Positions 1 through 8,427 of a stretch of DNA of 64,000 nucleotides are shown here, piece after piece. Numbering within the stretch: the first letter of the stretch is position 1; every line of letters starts with the position of its first letter. This DNA comes from Streptomyces sp. A2-16. Its GTDB lineage: Bacteria; Actinomycetota; Actinomycetes; Streptomycetales; Streptomycetaceae. Below the pieces are notes generated by a model, which was given only the letters and a program-made list of their open reading frames with translations, made no database searches and was not told the DNA's origin. The stretch covers positions 3,534,001 through 3,598,000 of the forward strand of contig NZ_CP063808.1 in assembly GCF_018128905.1 (NCBI RefSeq), written 5' to 3'. The position numbers and the translations under genes are program-made.

Positions 1-1252
1 CCAGCTGCACGGCCGTGGGGGCGCCCGAGGGCAGGGTGCCGAGCGGCACCGCCATGGCCGGCCATCCGGTGAGGTTCCACGGCGGGGTCAGCGGCGAGTA
101 GTTGGTGTTGACGAGGACGTTGCGCAGCCAGCCCCGCTCGTGCCAGGCCTCGGCCTTGGGGGAGCGGCGGGCCAGCGCCGGCAGCAGCAGTACGTCGTGC
201 TCGGCGAAGAACGGCTCCAGGCGCTCGCGCAGTTCCTGCCGGGCCCTGCCCTCGCGGACGCTCTTGACGAAGCGCCGGCCGATCGCCGCGTGCACGCGGG
301 TGCGCCGGGCCAGCTGCCGCGAATCCAGGCCCGTCGCGTCCACCGAGGTGCCCGCCGTCCAGGTGGCCAGGGACGTGACGCCCAGCGAGAGCGGGTAGGG
401 CGGGTCCGCGCGCCGCACCTGATGCCCCGCCTTGATCAGCAGCCCGGCCGCCTCCCGGACCGCGGCGGTGTACGGCGCGCTGATCGTGACCCCGGCGAGC
501 GGGCTGCGCAGCGACACGGCGATGTCCAGCGTGGCGGGCGTGTCCCGTCGTACGAACTCGGCGTCGGCCATGACCGAAAGCAGCAGACGGGCGTCCTCCA
601 CCGTGGTCGCGAGGGGGCCGTTCTCGGACATGCCGAACCAGTCGCCGTCGCTGATGCCGGCCGGCACCACCCCCGAGCCCGGCTTGATGGTGACGAGCCC
701 GCAGTTGGCGGCCGGGATGCGCAGGGAGCCCATGCCGTCGTTGCCGAGGGCGATCGGGACGAGGCCCGCGGCGACCGCGGCCGCGCTGCCCCCGGACGAG
801 CCGCCCGCGGTGCGCGAGGTGTCCCAGGGGTTGCGGGAGGTGCCGTGGACGCCCTCCGTGGTGCCGAAGACGCACAGCTCCGGGACGTTCGTCAGCCCCA
901 CGACCACAGCGCCCGCGGCCCGCAGCCGGGCCACGACCTCGTGGTCGGCCCCGGCGGGCGTGTCCGGGGTCGCGGCGGAGCCGACGCGGTTGGTCTCGCC
1001 GCGCACGGCCAGGTTGTCCTTGACGGCCACGGGCACACCGGCCAGGGGGAGTCGGCCGAGGTCGTCCCGGGAGCCCACCTCGTCGGCCTCCGCCAGTGCC
1101 GCCTCGGCCCGCACCACCCGGAACGCCCCGATCCGCTCGTCGAGCTTCTCGATCCGGGCGAGGTGCTCGGCCACCACCTCACGGGGCGTGGCCCGCTTCT
1201 CGCGGACGGCGGCGGCGATCTCGGCGGCCGTACGGCCGACCCAGCTGGTCAC
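1..1252 (-). CDS. Amidase signature enzyme, C-terminus beyond the window
   Basis: Amidase-signature hydrolase that would cleave a carbon-nitrogen amide bond; the substrate cannot be told. The visible 417 residues carry the family triad: Lys78 in VAVKDN, the Ser152/Ser153 region in the glycine-serine loop GGSSGGS, and Ser176 in NDGMGSLRIPA. Most members have GGGS where this one has GMGS. The GTG start at 1252 is chosen because GAGGAG lies about 6 bases upstream; the overlapping ATG at 1254 runs straight into a stop. There is no signal peptide, so it is probably cytoplasmic. It is divergent from the GH20 gene. A GatA subunit is less likely because no gatC or gatB neighbour is visible. Confidence 0.85.
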   Translation of the reverse strand, partial: MTSWVGRTAAEIAAAVREKRATPREVVAEHLARIEKLDERIGAFRVVRAEAALAEADEVGSRDDLGRLPLAGVPVAVKDNLAVRGETNRVGSAATPDTPAGADHEVVARLRAAGAVVVGLTNVPELCVFGTTEGVHGTSRNPWDTSRTAGGSSGGSAAAVAAGLVPIALGNDGMGSLRIPAANCGLVTIKPGSGVVPAGISDGDWFGMSENGPLATTVEDARLLLSVMADAEFVRRDTPATLDIAVSLRSPLAGVTISAPYTAAVREAAGLLIKAGHQVRRADPPYPLSLGVTSLATWTAGTSVDATGLDSRQLARRTRVHAAIGRRFVKSVREGRARQELRERLEPFFAEHDVLLLPALARRSPKAEAWHERGWLRNVLVNTNYSPLTPPWNLTGWPAMAVPLGTLPSGAPTAVQL

Positions 1253-1501
1253 ATGCGCTCCTCGGGGCTACTCGCGAGTACGTAAGGAGAACTCTGCCCG
1301 GAGGCGGACGTCGCGTCGAGAGCGCTCGCGCTTGGACATTCGGACCGGTCTTCTTGGACTTTTCGTGGCAGGTGAGGTCGGACGTGGGTCACCGCCCCGC
1401 AGGTCATCGGATCTCTCACGCAACTCGCGGCCGATTCAGTCCCGTTGACAGCCCTTCTGGTGAGCTCAATTATCAGCCATCCGATGAATAGGGAGTCGCT
1501 C
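1253..1501. promoter_or_regulatory. Divergent intergenic region, amidase / GH20
   Basis: This 249-base gap must hold promoters for the amidase and the GH20-GH29 pair. A TTGACA at 1445-1450 is a possible -35 box for the GH20 side, but no convincing -10 follows at the usual distance. I found no copy of the LacI-type palindrome seen at 6127-6140, so the GH20-GH29 pair may not be under the same operator. Confidence 0.3.
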
Positions 1502-3322
1502 ATGAGGAAACGGCTGGGATTCGCCGCAGTCGTGGCGCTGCTGACGCTGCTCCTGTCACCCGTTCCGGCCAGTGCGCGCTCGGGCGAGGGGCCGCCGGTC
1601 ACGGTGCCGGCCCTGACCGGTTGGACCGCGGAGCCGGGCGGCTACGCGTTCGGGCCCCGCACCCGCCTGGTGGCCGACAGCCCCGCCGAACGCCGGGTCG
1701 CCGACACCCTGGTCGGTGACCTCCGGGCGGCGGGCCACGGGAGGATCGCGGTCGTGCGCGGCGGAGCCCGCTCGGGTGACATCGTTATCAACGTCCGACC
1801 GTCCCGGAGCGCCCTCGGCACCGAGGGCTACGAACTCCACGCCGGCACAAGGCTGTCCATTACCGGAGCGACCGGGACCGGCGCCTTCTACGGCACCCGG
1901 ACCCTGCTCCAGCTCCTCGCCCAGGGCGACCGGATCCCCGCCGGACGCACGGTGGACGTGCCCCGCTACAAGGAGCGGGGGGTCGGGGTCTGCGCCTGCT
2001 ACATCCACATCTCGCTGCCCTGGCTGGAGAACCTCGTCCGCGAGATGTCCTACAACAAGCTCAACCAGCTGCTCGTGGAGCTGAAGGTCAAGAGCGACGC
2101 CCACCCCGAGGCCAACACCTGGGGCTACTACACCAAGGACGAGATACGGCGGCTCGTCGCGCTCGGCGACAAGTACCACGTCGAGATCATCCCCGAGATC
2201 AACTCCCCGGGACACATCGACCCGTGGATCGAGAACCGCCCGGACCTCCAGCTCACCGACTCCGACGGCACCAAGCAGCCCTCGCGCCTCGACATCACCC
2301 GGCAGGCATCCTTCGACTACTACACGAGCCTGATGGACGAGTACGCCCAGGTCTTCACGTCGAGGTCCTGGCACATGGGCGCCGACGAGTACATGCTCGG
2401 CTCCGACTTCGCGAAGTACCCGCAAATCCTCGAGTACGCCCAGGACAGGTACGGTCCGAACGCCACCCCGCAGGACGCCTTCGTCGACTTCGTCAACCGC
2501 GTCCACGACTACGCGGCGGGCAAGGGCGTCGCACTGCGCATCTGGAACGACGGGCTGACCGGCGCCAACACCGTGCCGGTCGACCAGGACACCACGGTCG
2601 AGCACTGGCTGAACGTGGCGGTGAAACCCAGCGCGCTCATCGCGCAGGGCTACTCGGTGATGAACGCCGCCTACTCGCTCTACCTGGTCCGCGGCGGCTT
2701 CCACAGCGACACCGCCTCGCTCTACGACCAGAGCTGGGACCCCCGCAGCTTCGAGGGCGAGAAGCTGACCTCCCCGAAGGGCGTCACCGGCGCGAAGATC
2801 AGCCTGTGGCCGGACAACGGACGCGGTGAGACCGAGAACGAGGTCGCCGTACGACTCTGGCCCGCGCTGCGGCACATCGCCCAGGCCACCTGGGGCGACC
2901 CGCATCCCGACGCGACCTACGCGGAGTTCCTGGCACGCGGTTCCGCTGTCGGGCACGCCCCAGGTTGGCGGGACCTGACCCGGGTGCCGGTGCCGGACGG
3001 GACGTACACCTTCGGACACTCCTTCACCGCCTCGGTGCAGCGCACGGCGGACGGCTACGCGACCCTCCGGTCGGCGGCCGGCTGCCTCGCGATCAGCGGC
3101 GGCAAGCTCACGCTCAACGTGCCGCTCCAGCCCGGAGTCGAGGCGACCTGGGACCCCTGCGATCCGAACAGCACCCTGCAGCGCTGGGAGTTGGAGCCCG
3201 CGGCGGGCGGTTACCGGCTCGTCAACGCGATCACCCGGATGGCGCTCACCGTCACCGACGACGGCCGGATCGCGCAGTACCCGGTCGATCGACGCACCCC
3301 CACCGCCTGGCACTTGAGCTGA
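1502..3322 (+). CDS. Secreted GH20 glycosidase, lacto-N-biosidase-like
   Basis: GH20 exo-glycosidase of 606 residues, exported by a Sec-type signal peptide (about residues 1-30, ending near PASA). The catalytic Asp-Glu pair is Asp295-Glu296 in HMGADEYM. The region ERGVGVCACYIHIS replaces the RGxMLD motif of ordinary hexosaminidases; that feature, the GADEYM sequence and the C-terminal layout resemble, from memory, lacto-N-biosidases such as Bifidobacterium LnbB, which release Gal-beta-1,3-GlcNAc from type-1 chains. The C-terminal 130 residues look like a small lectin-like domain (QRWELEP). ATG 1502 is preferred over ATG 1484 because GGGAG sits 6 bases before it. It is followed 10 bases later by a GH29 fucosidase. 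GH20 is certain; lacto-N-biosidase is an inference. Confidence 0.88.
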   Translation: MRKRLGFAAVVALLTLLLSPVPASARSGEGPPVTVPALTGWTAEPGGYAFGPRTRLVADSPAERRVADTLVGDLRAAGHGRIAVVRGGARSGDIVINVRPSRSALGTEGYELHAGTRLSITGATGTGAFYGTRTLLQLLAQGDRIPAGRTVDVPRYKERGVGVCACYIHISLPWLENLVREMSYNKLNQLLVELKVKSDAHPEANTWGYYTKDEIRRLVALGDKYHVEIIPEINSPGHIDPWIENRPDLQLTDSDGTKQPSRLDITRQASFDYYTSLMDEYAQVFTSRSWHMGADEYMLGSDFAKYPQILEYAQDRYGPNATPQDAFVDFVNRVHDYAAGKGVALRIWNDGLTGANTVPVDQDTTVEHWLNVAVKPSALIAQGYSVMNAAYSLYLVRGGFHSDTASLYDQSWDPRSFEGEKLTSPKGVTGAKISLWPDNGRGETENEVAVRLWPALRHIAQATWGDPHPDATYAEFLARGSAVGHAPGWRDLTRVPVPDGTYTFGHSFTASVQRTADGYATLRSAAGCLAISGGKLTLNVPLQPGVEATWDPCDPNSTLQRWELEPAAGGYRLVNAITRMALTVTDDGRIAQYPVDRRTPTAWHLS

Positions 3323-3332
3323 GGAGTCCCCC

Positions 3333-4865
3333 ATGACCGTCTCCAGACGCCTCTTCGTCACCGCCGCGGCCGGCCTTGCCGTGACCGGCATTCCGGGGCC
3401 GGCGGTGGCCCTGGACGATGACCGCTTCTACCGCATCCCCGTCTCGCCGGACGACACCGAGACCGAGCTCGTCCGCAAGGCGTCCCAAGTCCGGCCCACC
3501 GCACGGCAGATCGCCTGGCAGAGCCTCGGAAGGACCGCGTTCCTGCACTTCGGCGTGAACACCTTCACCGGCCTGGAGTGGGGCACCGGCGACGAGGACC
3601 CGGACGTCTTCCAGCCGACCGGGCTCGACACCGACCAGTGGGCGGCGGCCCTGAAGGACGGTGGCTTCGAACTGGCCATCCTCACCGTCAAGCACCACGA
3701 CGGCTTCGTCCTGTACCCCTCCCGCTACACCGACCACAGTGTGGCGTCCAGCAGTTGGAGGGACGGCCGGGGAGACGTGCTGCGCTCCTTCGCCGACTCG
3801 ATGCGACGGTACGGCCTCAAGGTCGGCGTCTACATCTCGCCCGCCGACGAGAACCAGTACCTGCACGGGGTGTACGCCAACGGCAGCGCCCGGTCCGACC
3901 GCACCGTCCCCACCCTGGTCGACGGCGACGACCGCACCCCGGACCGCTTCCTCACCCTCCCGGCGACCGACTACGGCGCCCACATGCTCAACACCCTGTA
4001 CGAGGTGCTCACCGAGTACGGCCGCGTCGACGAGGTGTGGTTCGACGGCGCCCAGGGACACATTCCGCCCGAGAAGGTGGAGAGCTACGACTGGGACAGC
4101 TGGTACACCCTGGTCCGCGCCCTCGCCCCGGACGCGGCGATCGCGGTCACCGGCCCCGACCTGCGCTGGGTCGGCAACGAGAGCGGCCTCGCACGCGAGG
4201 ACGAGTGGAGCGTGATCCCGGTCAAGGAGAACCAGTACGGCCGCACCGACTGGGCGCTGTCGTACGACACCCCCGACGAGGGCAGCCGGGCCGCGCTGGT
4301 GACGGCACAGCCGGCCACGGACTACCTCCAGTGGTGGCCCGCGGAGTGCGATGTCTCCATCCGCGACGGCTGGTTCTACCACGCCGACCAGCAGCCCAAG
4401 TCCGTCGACTACCTGACGGAGATCTTCTTCGGCTCGGTGGGCCGCAACGCGGTACTGCTGCTCAACGTCCCACCGGACACGGACGGCCTGCTGCACGGCA
4501 CCGACGTCGTGCGGCTGCGCGAGTTCCGTGAGCGCATCGAGCGCGAACTGCCCCGCGATCTGGCCCAGGGCGCCCGCAGGACCACGGCAGCGGGCCGGGT
4601 GACGCTGGACCTGGGCCGCGAGCAGGAGGTGGACCGGGTCCGCCTCGCCGAGGACATCCGGCACGGACAGCAGGTGGAGAGCTTCGTCGTCGAGGCCCTC
4701 CGCGACGGCGCCTGGACCCAGGTCGCGAGTGCCGGGACCATCGGCGCGAGCCGCATCCTGGTGCTGCCGGCCCCGGTACGGGCCCGGAGCTGGCGGCTGC
4801 GGGTGACGCGGGCCCGGAGTGCCGTACGGATCGCGGAGTTCGGGCTGTACCGCTCCCTGACCTGA
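3333..4865 (+). CDS. Secreted GH29 alpha-L-fucosidase (1,3/4-type likely)
   Basis: 510-residue GH29 enzyme with a twin-arginine signal (SRRLFVT at residues 4-10). The catalytic domain has HFGVNTFTG, VKHHDGF and the nucleophile Asp238 in EVWFDGAQG. The overall sequence recalls GH29 subfamily B, which removes alpha-1,3/4-fucose from Lewis-type chains. The last 110 residues resemble a discoidin (F5/8 type C) beta-sandwich, a common carbohydrate-binding add-on. SD GAGGAG lies just after the GH20 stop, so the two genes form a transcription unit. The pairing makes sense because a lacto-N-biosidase needs fucose-free chains. Released fucose could feed the catabolic operon at 16.5-24.4 kb. Confidence 0.9.
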   Translation: MTVSRRLFVTAAAGLAVTGIPGPAVALDDDRFYRIPVSPDDTETELVRKASQVRPTARQIAWQSLGRTAFLHFGVNTFTGLEWGTGDEDPDVFQPTGLDTDQWAAALKDGGFELAILTVKHHDGFVLYPSRYTDHSVASSSWRDGRGDVLRSFADSMRRYGLKVGVYISPADENQYLHGVYANGSARSDRTVPTLVDGDDRTPDRFLTLPATDYGAHMLNTLYEVLTEYGRVDEVWFDGAQGHIPPEKVESYDWDSWYTLVRALAPDAAIAVTGPDLRWVGNESGLAREDEWSVIPVKENQYGRTDWALSYDTPDEGSRAALVTAQPATDYLQWWPAECDVSIRDGWFYHADQQPKSVDYLTEIFFGSVGRNAVLLLNVPPDTDGLLHGTDVVRLREFRERIERELPRDLAQGARRTTAAGRVTLDLGREQEVDRVRLAEDIRHGQQVESFVVEALRDGAWTQVASAGTIGASRILVLPAPVRARSWRLRVTRARSAVRIAEFGLYRSLT

Positions 4866-4959
4866 GAGCGGGCGGTCACCGGACGGCGGGCCACCGGAGC
4901 GAGGCCGACGGACGGCGGGGCACCGGGACGTCGGCGATCCGGTGGCGGTGGCCGCCCGT

Positions 4960-4999
4960 CCGGGGTCCGCCGCGGCCGTCCTCCTCGCCGGGACCCCGG
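4960..4999. terminator. Hairpin between convergent GH29 and lacI genes
   Basis: Nine-base inverted repeat CCGGGGTCC (4960-4968) and GGACCCCGG (4991-4999) with a 22-base spacer, between the fucosidase stop and the regulator stop. The loop is long and there is no T-run, so the terminator role is tentative. Confidence 0.35.
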
Positions 5000-5012
5000 G
5001 TTCCCCTCGGTT

Positions 5013-6059
5013 TCAGGTGCCCCTGGCCGCACCCGTGCTGTCCCGCACGATCAACCGCGGCACCGGCACCCGTACGGTCCGGGCCGGCCCGCCGTCCAGC
5101 AGCGCGGTCAGTTCCGTGGCCGCGGTGCGGCCGAACTCCACGCTGTCCCGGGACAGGGCCGACAGCCACGGCTTCACCATGCGGCACAGCGCCGAGTCCT
5201 CCCAGGCCACCACCGAGACGTCCGCGGGCACCGAGTGGCCCAGCTCGGTCGCGGCGGCGACGCCGGCGAGGGCCATCACGTCGTTGTCGTAGATCAGCGC
5301 GGTCGGGGGAGCGGAGGCCTCCAGGACCCGGCGGGTCACGGCCGCGCCCTCCGCGTCCGAGTAGTCGGTGGTCACCGACCTCACCCCCGTCAGCCCCCGG
5401 CGCTCGGCCTCCGCACGCAGGGTGCGGATGCGGCGCTCGGTGTGCGCGAGCCCCGGCAGGCCCGCGATGTGCACGATCCTGCGGTGGCCGAGGGTGTACA
5501 GCTCGTCCACGACCGCGGCCATCGCACCCGCGTCGTCCGCCCAGACGGTCGACAGCCCCGGATGGCGTTCGTCGGGGGCGCCGCCGATCACCACTCCGGG
5601 CAGACCCAGTTCGTCGAGCACCCCGGTGCGTGGATCGTCCGTGCGCGGGTCCACGACCAGGACGCCGTCCACCCGGTGCTCGGCCCACCAGCGCCGGTAC
5701 ACCGCGCACTCGTCCTCGACGTCCTCCACCACCTGGAACAGCAGCCCGAGATGACGCTCCGCCAGCACCTCCTGTATCCCCGAGACGAGCTGGAGGAAGA
5801 AGGAGTCGACGCCGAGCGTGTCGGCCGGCCGGGCCAGGACGAAGCCGACCGTGGCGGCGCCCTCGCCGGACAGCGCGCGGGCGGCGGTGCTGGGGCGCCA
5901 GCCGAGTTCCTCGGCCACCGTGCGCACCCGGTCGCGGGTGTCCTCGGAGACCCCCGGCCGGCCGTTCAGCGCGAAGGAGACCGCGCTCTGGGAGACCCCG
6001 GCCCGCCGCGCGATGTCCTTCATCGTGGGTCTGCGGGCCGGTGACCGTCTGCCTGACAC
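5013..6059 (-). CDS. LacI-family transcriptional regulator
   Basis: 348-residue LacI-type repressor. The N-terminal helix-turn-helix reads MKDIARRAGVSQSAVSFALNG, followed by a hinge helix (RPSTAARALSG) and a periplasmic-binding-protein-like sensor domain (FVLARPADTLG onward). The GTG at 6059 is chosen because GGGGAA lies about 5 bases upstream; the ATG at 6023 at the start of the helix-turn-helix has no SD. It is divergent from the sugar-import operon. The region between them has a 14-base palindrome with the CG-centred AT-flanked look of LacI operators, so it probably controls itself and the importer/glycosidase genes. The inducer is unknown; a mannosyl or N-glycan-derived oligosaccharide fits the neighbours. 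Confidence 0.9.
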   Translation of the reverse strand: MSGRRSPARRPTMKDIARRAGVSQSAVSFALNGRPGVSEDTRDRVRTVAEELGWRPSTAARALSGEGAATVGFVLARPADTLGVDSFFLQLVSGIQEVLAERHLGLLFQVVEDVEDECAVYRRWWAEHRVDGVLVVDPRTDDPRTGVLDELGLPGVVIGGAPDERHPGLSTVWADDAGAMAAVVDELYTLGHRRIVHIAGLPGLAHTERRIRTLRAEAERRGLTGVRSVTTDYSDAEGAAVTRRVLEASAPPTALIYDNDVMALAGVAAATELGHSVPADVSVVAWEDSALCRMVKPWLSALSRDSVEFGRTAATELTALLDGGPARTVRVPVPRLIVRDSTGAARGT

Positions 6060-6094
6060 GCTGTTTCCCCATTCCCCCGTCGGTATGTCCGGAC

Positions 6095-6125
6095 AGTATG
6101 CACTAATGCGGTTCAGCTGCGTCAA
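6095..6125 (-). promoter_or_regulatory. Candidate lacI promoter
   Basis: On the minus strand TTGACG (plus 6120-6125) is followed after 19 bases by CATACT (plus 6095-6100). The degenerate operator copy at 6103-6116 lies inside the spacer, which would allow autorepression. Confidence 0.45.
6103..6116. promoter_or_regulatory. Degenerate second LacI operator copy
   Basis: CTAATGCGGTTCAG shares its left half CTAATGCG exactly with the perfect palindrome 24 bases away, and the right half is degenerate. A 24-base spacing is a little over two helical turns. Confidence 0.4.
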
Positions 6126-6126
6126 C

Positions 6127-6140
6127 CTAATGCGCATTAG
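6127..6140. promoter_or_regulatory. LacI-type operator palindrome
   Basis: CTAATGCGCATTAG is a perfect 14-base palindrome with a central CG, the usual form of a LacI-family operator. It lies between the divergent regulator and sugar-binding protein genes, and is the only strong palindrome of this type I found in the cluster. Confidence 0.65.
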
Positions 6141-6170
6141 TCACTAAACAAATTAGCTGTGCGAGATGCA

Positions 6171-6200
6171 TTGACGGGCCCGTGGCGAGACGTGCAGGGT
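6171..6200 (+). promoter_or_regulatory. Candidate promoter of the sugar-import operon
   Basis: TTGACG (6171-6176) and CAGGGT (6195-6200) are separated by 18 bases; CAGGGT is close to the Streptomyces -10 form TAGRRT. The SD AAGGAGA (6227-6233) follows at a sensible distance. The palindromic operator lies about 30 bases upstream of the -35. Confidence 0.45.
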
Positions 6201-6243
6201 CTCCGTCGTTGGCCAACTCCGCCGCGAAGGAGACCTGTTCGCC

Positions 6244-7530
6244 GTGCCCATTTCCCGCAGAATCCTCGCCGTCGCCGCCGTCTGTGCCGTCCTGCCGCTG
6301 AGCGGTTGCGGCTCCGGCGACGACGGCGGCTCCAGTGACGCCTCAGGCAGGATCGAGGGCGACATCACCTTCCAGACCTGGAATCTCCGGGCGAACTTCA
6401 AGGACTACTTCGACGGCCTGATCGCCGACTTCGAGAAGAAGTACCCCGGCACCGAGGTGAAGTGGATCGACCAGCCCGCCGAGGGCTACGCAGACAAGAT
6501 CAGCGCCGACGCCGCCGGCGGCACCCTGCCCGACGTCGTCAACGTCTCCCCGGACCTGGTCGCGCCCCTCGCCAAGGCCGGCCTCGCGCTCGACCTAGAC
6601 AAGGCGGCCGGACAGTACAAGAAGGAGTACCTGGACGGCGCCTGGGCCAGCCATCGGATACCGGGCATGACCGGCACCTACGCCTTCCCCTGGTACCTCA
6701 ACACCGGCCCGCTCTTCTACAACAAGTCCCTCTTCGAGGAGGCCGGGCTCGACCCCGACCAGCCGCCGAAGACGTACGACGAACTCTTCACCGACGCCCT
6801 GGAGCTGGCGAAGAAGAGCGACGGCAAGGTAGCCACCCTCGCCAACGTGCCCACCGTCGAGGACTTCGGCCGCTACGGCGTCCCGCTCATGAACCCCGAG
6901 GGCACCGCATTCGCCTTCAACGACGCCAAGGGCGTGGAACTCCTCACCAAGTACAAGGAGCTGTACGACGCCAAGGCGCTCGACCCGCAGGCGCTCACCG
7001 CCACCCCCGAGTCCTCCGGCAAGAAGTTCCTCACCGGAGCCGTCGCCATGAACCCCGGCAGCGCCCTGGACCTCGGCAACTTCAAGAAGCAGGCGCCGAA
7101 CCTGTACAAGAACATCGGCATCACCGACCAGATCACCAGCACCGGCCACGTCAACATGTACGTGATGGGCGTGATGGTGAACGCGCAGACCAAGAAGAAG
7201 GCCGCCTCCGTCGCCTTCGCGCACTACGTCACCGACGCCGAGCACCAGATGTCCTTCGCGAAGAAGGTCGCCATCTTCCCGAGCACCGCGGGATCGCTCG
7301 ACGACCCGTACTTCACCAAGGAGGACGGGACGGACGAGACGCGGGTGCGGATCGCCGCCGCCAAGTCCCTGAAGAACGCGGTCAACTACACGCCGGTGCT
7401 GTTCAGCGAGCAGATGAAGACGGCCCTGCGCAACGAGGTGGCCAAGGCGTTGCAGGGCAAGGAGAGCCCCGAGGAAGCTCTCGACAACGCTGTCAAGGCC
7501 TGCGACACGCTGCTCCGGCAGCAGGGATAG
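6244..7530 (+). CDS. Sugar-binding lipoprotein of an ABC importer
   Basis: 428-residue extracytoplasmic solute-binding protein of the type-1 sugar family (MalE/UgpB-like). It has a lipobox LSGC with Cys22 as the lipidated residue, then an acidic glycine-serine linker and a mature domain starting near GDITFQTWN. The start is GTG 6244, with AAGGAGA about 10 bases upstream. It leads a unit with two permeases and three glycosidases, so its ligand is probably a glycan released by the GH85 enzyme or a mannose-rich oligosaccharide; the sequence alone does not show which. Confidence 0.92.
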   Translation: MPISRRILAVAAVCAVLPLSGCGSGDDGGSSDASGRIEGDITFQTWNLRANFKDYFDGLIADFEKKYPGTEVKWIDQPAEGYADKISADAAGGTLPDVVNVSPDLVAPLAKAGLALDLDKAAGQYKKEYLDGAWASHRIPGMTGTYAFPWYLNTGPLFYNKSLFEEAGLDPDQPPKTYDELFTDALELAKKSDGKVATLANVPTVEDFGRYGVPLMNPEGTAFAFNDAKGVELLTKYKELYDAKALDPQALTATPESSGKKFLTGAVAMNPGSALDLGNFKKQAPNLYKNIGITDQITSTGHVNMYVMGVMVNAQTKKKAASVAFAHYVTDAEHQMSFAKKVAIFPSTAGSLDDPYFTKEDGTDETRVRIAAAKSLKNAVNYTPVLFSEQMKTALRNEVAKALQGKESPEEALDNAVKACDTLLRQQG

Positions 7531-7533
7531 ACC

Positions 7534-8427
7534 ATGTCCTCGTCCACCGTGTCCCGGGTGCGGCGCCAATGGCCGCTGAGCCCCTGGCTGTTCGCCGCGC
7601 CCGGGCTGCTGATCATCGGCGCGTTCATCCTGTACCCGTTCGTCTCCACGCTGGTCAACGCCTTCACGGACAAGCGCACGCTGATCCCGGGGGAGTTCGT
7701 CGGCCTCGCCAACTTCCGCGAGCTGCTGCACGACGACATGTTCTGGATCGGCCTGCGCAACAGCACCCTGTACGTCCTCGGGGTGGTGCCCGCGCTGGTG
7801 CTCCTGCCGCTGCTGCTCGCCCTGCTGGTCCAGAAGAACATCCCCGGCATCACCTTCTTCCGGTCCGCCTTCTACACCCCGGTCGTGGCCTCGATCGTCG
7901 TGGTCGGACTCATCTGGGTGTGGCTCCTGGACGAACGCGGTCTGATCAACTCCCTGTTGGAGACCGTCGGGATCGGCCGGATCGGCTTCCTGAGCGACCA
8001 GTGGCTGCTCCTGCTGAGCGCCATGGCCGTCACGGTCTGGAAGGGCCTCGGCTACTACATGATCATCTATCTGGCCGCGCTGGCGAACGTGCCGCGTGAA
8101 CTGCACGAGGCGGCGGCGGTGGACGGGGCCGGGGCCGTCCGCCGGTTCGTCACGGTGACCGTGCCCGCCGTCCGCTCGACCATGGCACTCGTCGGGGCGC
8201 TGTCCTCGGTCGCCGCCTTCAAGGTGTTCTCCGAGGTCTACCTGATGGCCGGCCCGAGCGGGGGACCGGCCGGCGAGGACACCACCCTCGTGATGCTCGT
8301 CCAGCGCACCGGCACCGGACTCACGGGCCGCGTCGGCTACGCCTCCGCGATCTCGATCGTGGTCTTCGTCGTCACCGTCGCGCTGATGCTGCTGGTGCTG
8401 CGGGCCGATCGGAGGGCGGAGACGTGA
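7534..8427 (+). CDS. ABC sugar permease, MalF type
   Basis: 297-residue inner-membrane permease of a CUT1 sugar importer with six expected transmembrane segments. The ATPase-docking EAA loop is visible as ELHEAAAVDGAGAVRRF. It starts three bases after the binding-protein stop and overlaps the next permease by four bases (GTGA). It forms the heterodimeric channel with the downstream permease. Confidence 0.92.
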   Translation: MSSSTVSRVRRQWPLSPWLFAAPGLLIIGAFILYPFVSTLVNAFTDKRTLIPGEFVGLANFRELLHDDMFWIGLRNSTLYVLGVVPALVLLPLLLALLVQKNIPGITFFRSAFYTPVVASIVVVGLIWVWLLDERGLINSLLETVGIGRIGFLSDQWLLLLSAMAVTVWKGLGYYMIIYLAALANVPRELHEAAAVDGAGAVRRFVTVTVPAVRSTMALVGALSSVAAFKVFSEVYLMAGPSGGPAGEDTTLVMLVQRTGTGLTGRVGYASAISIVVFVVTVALMLLVLRADRRAET

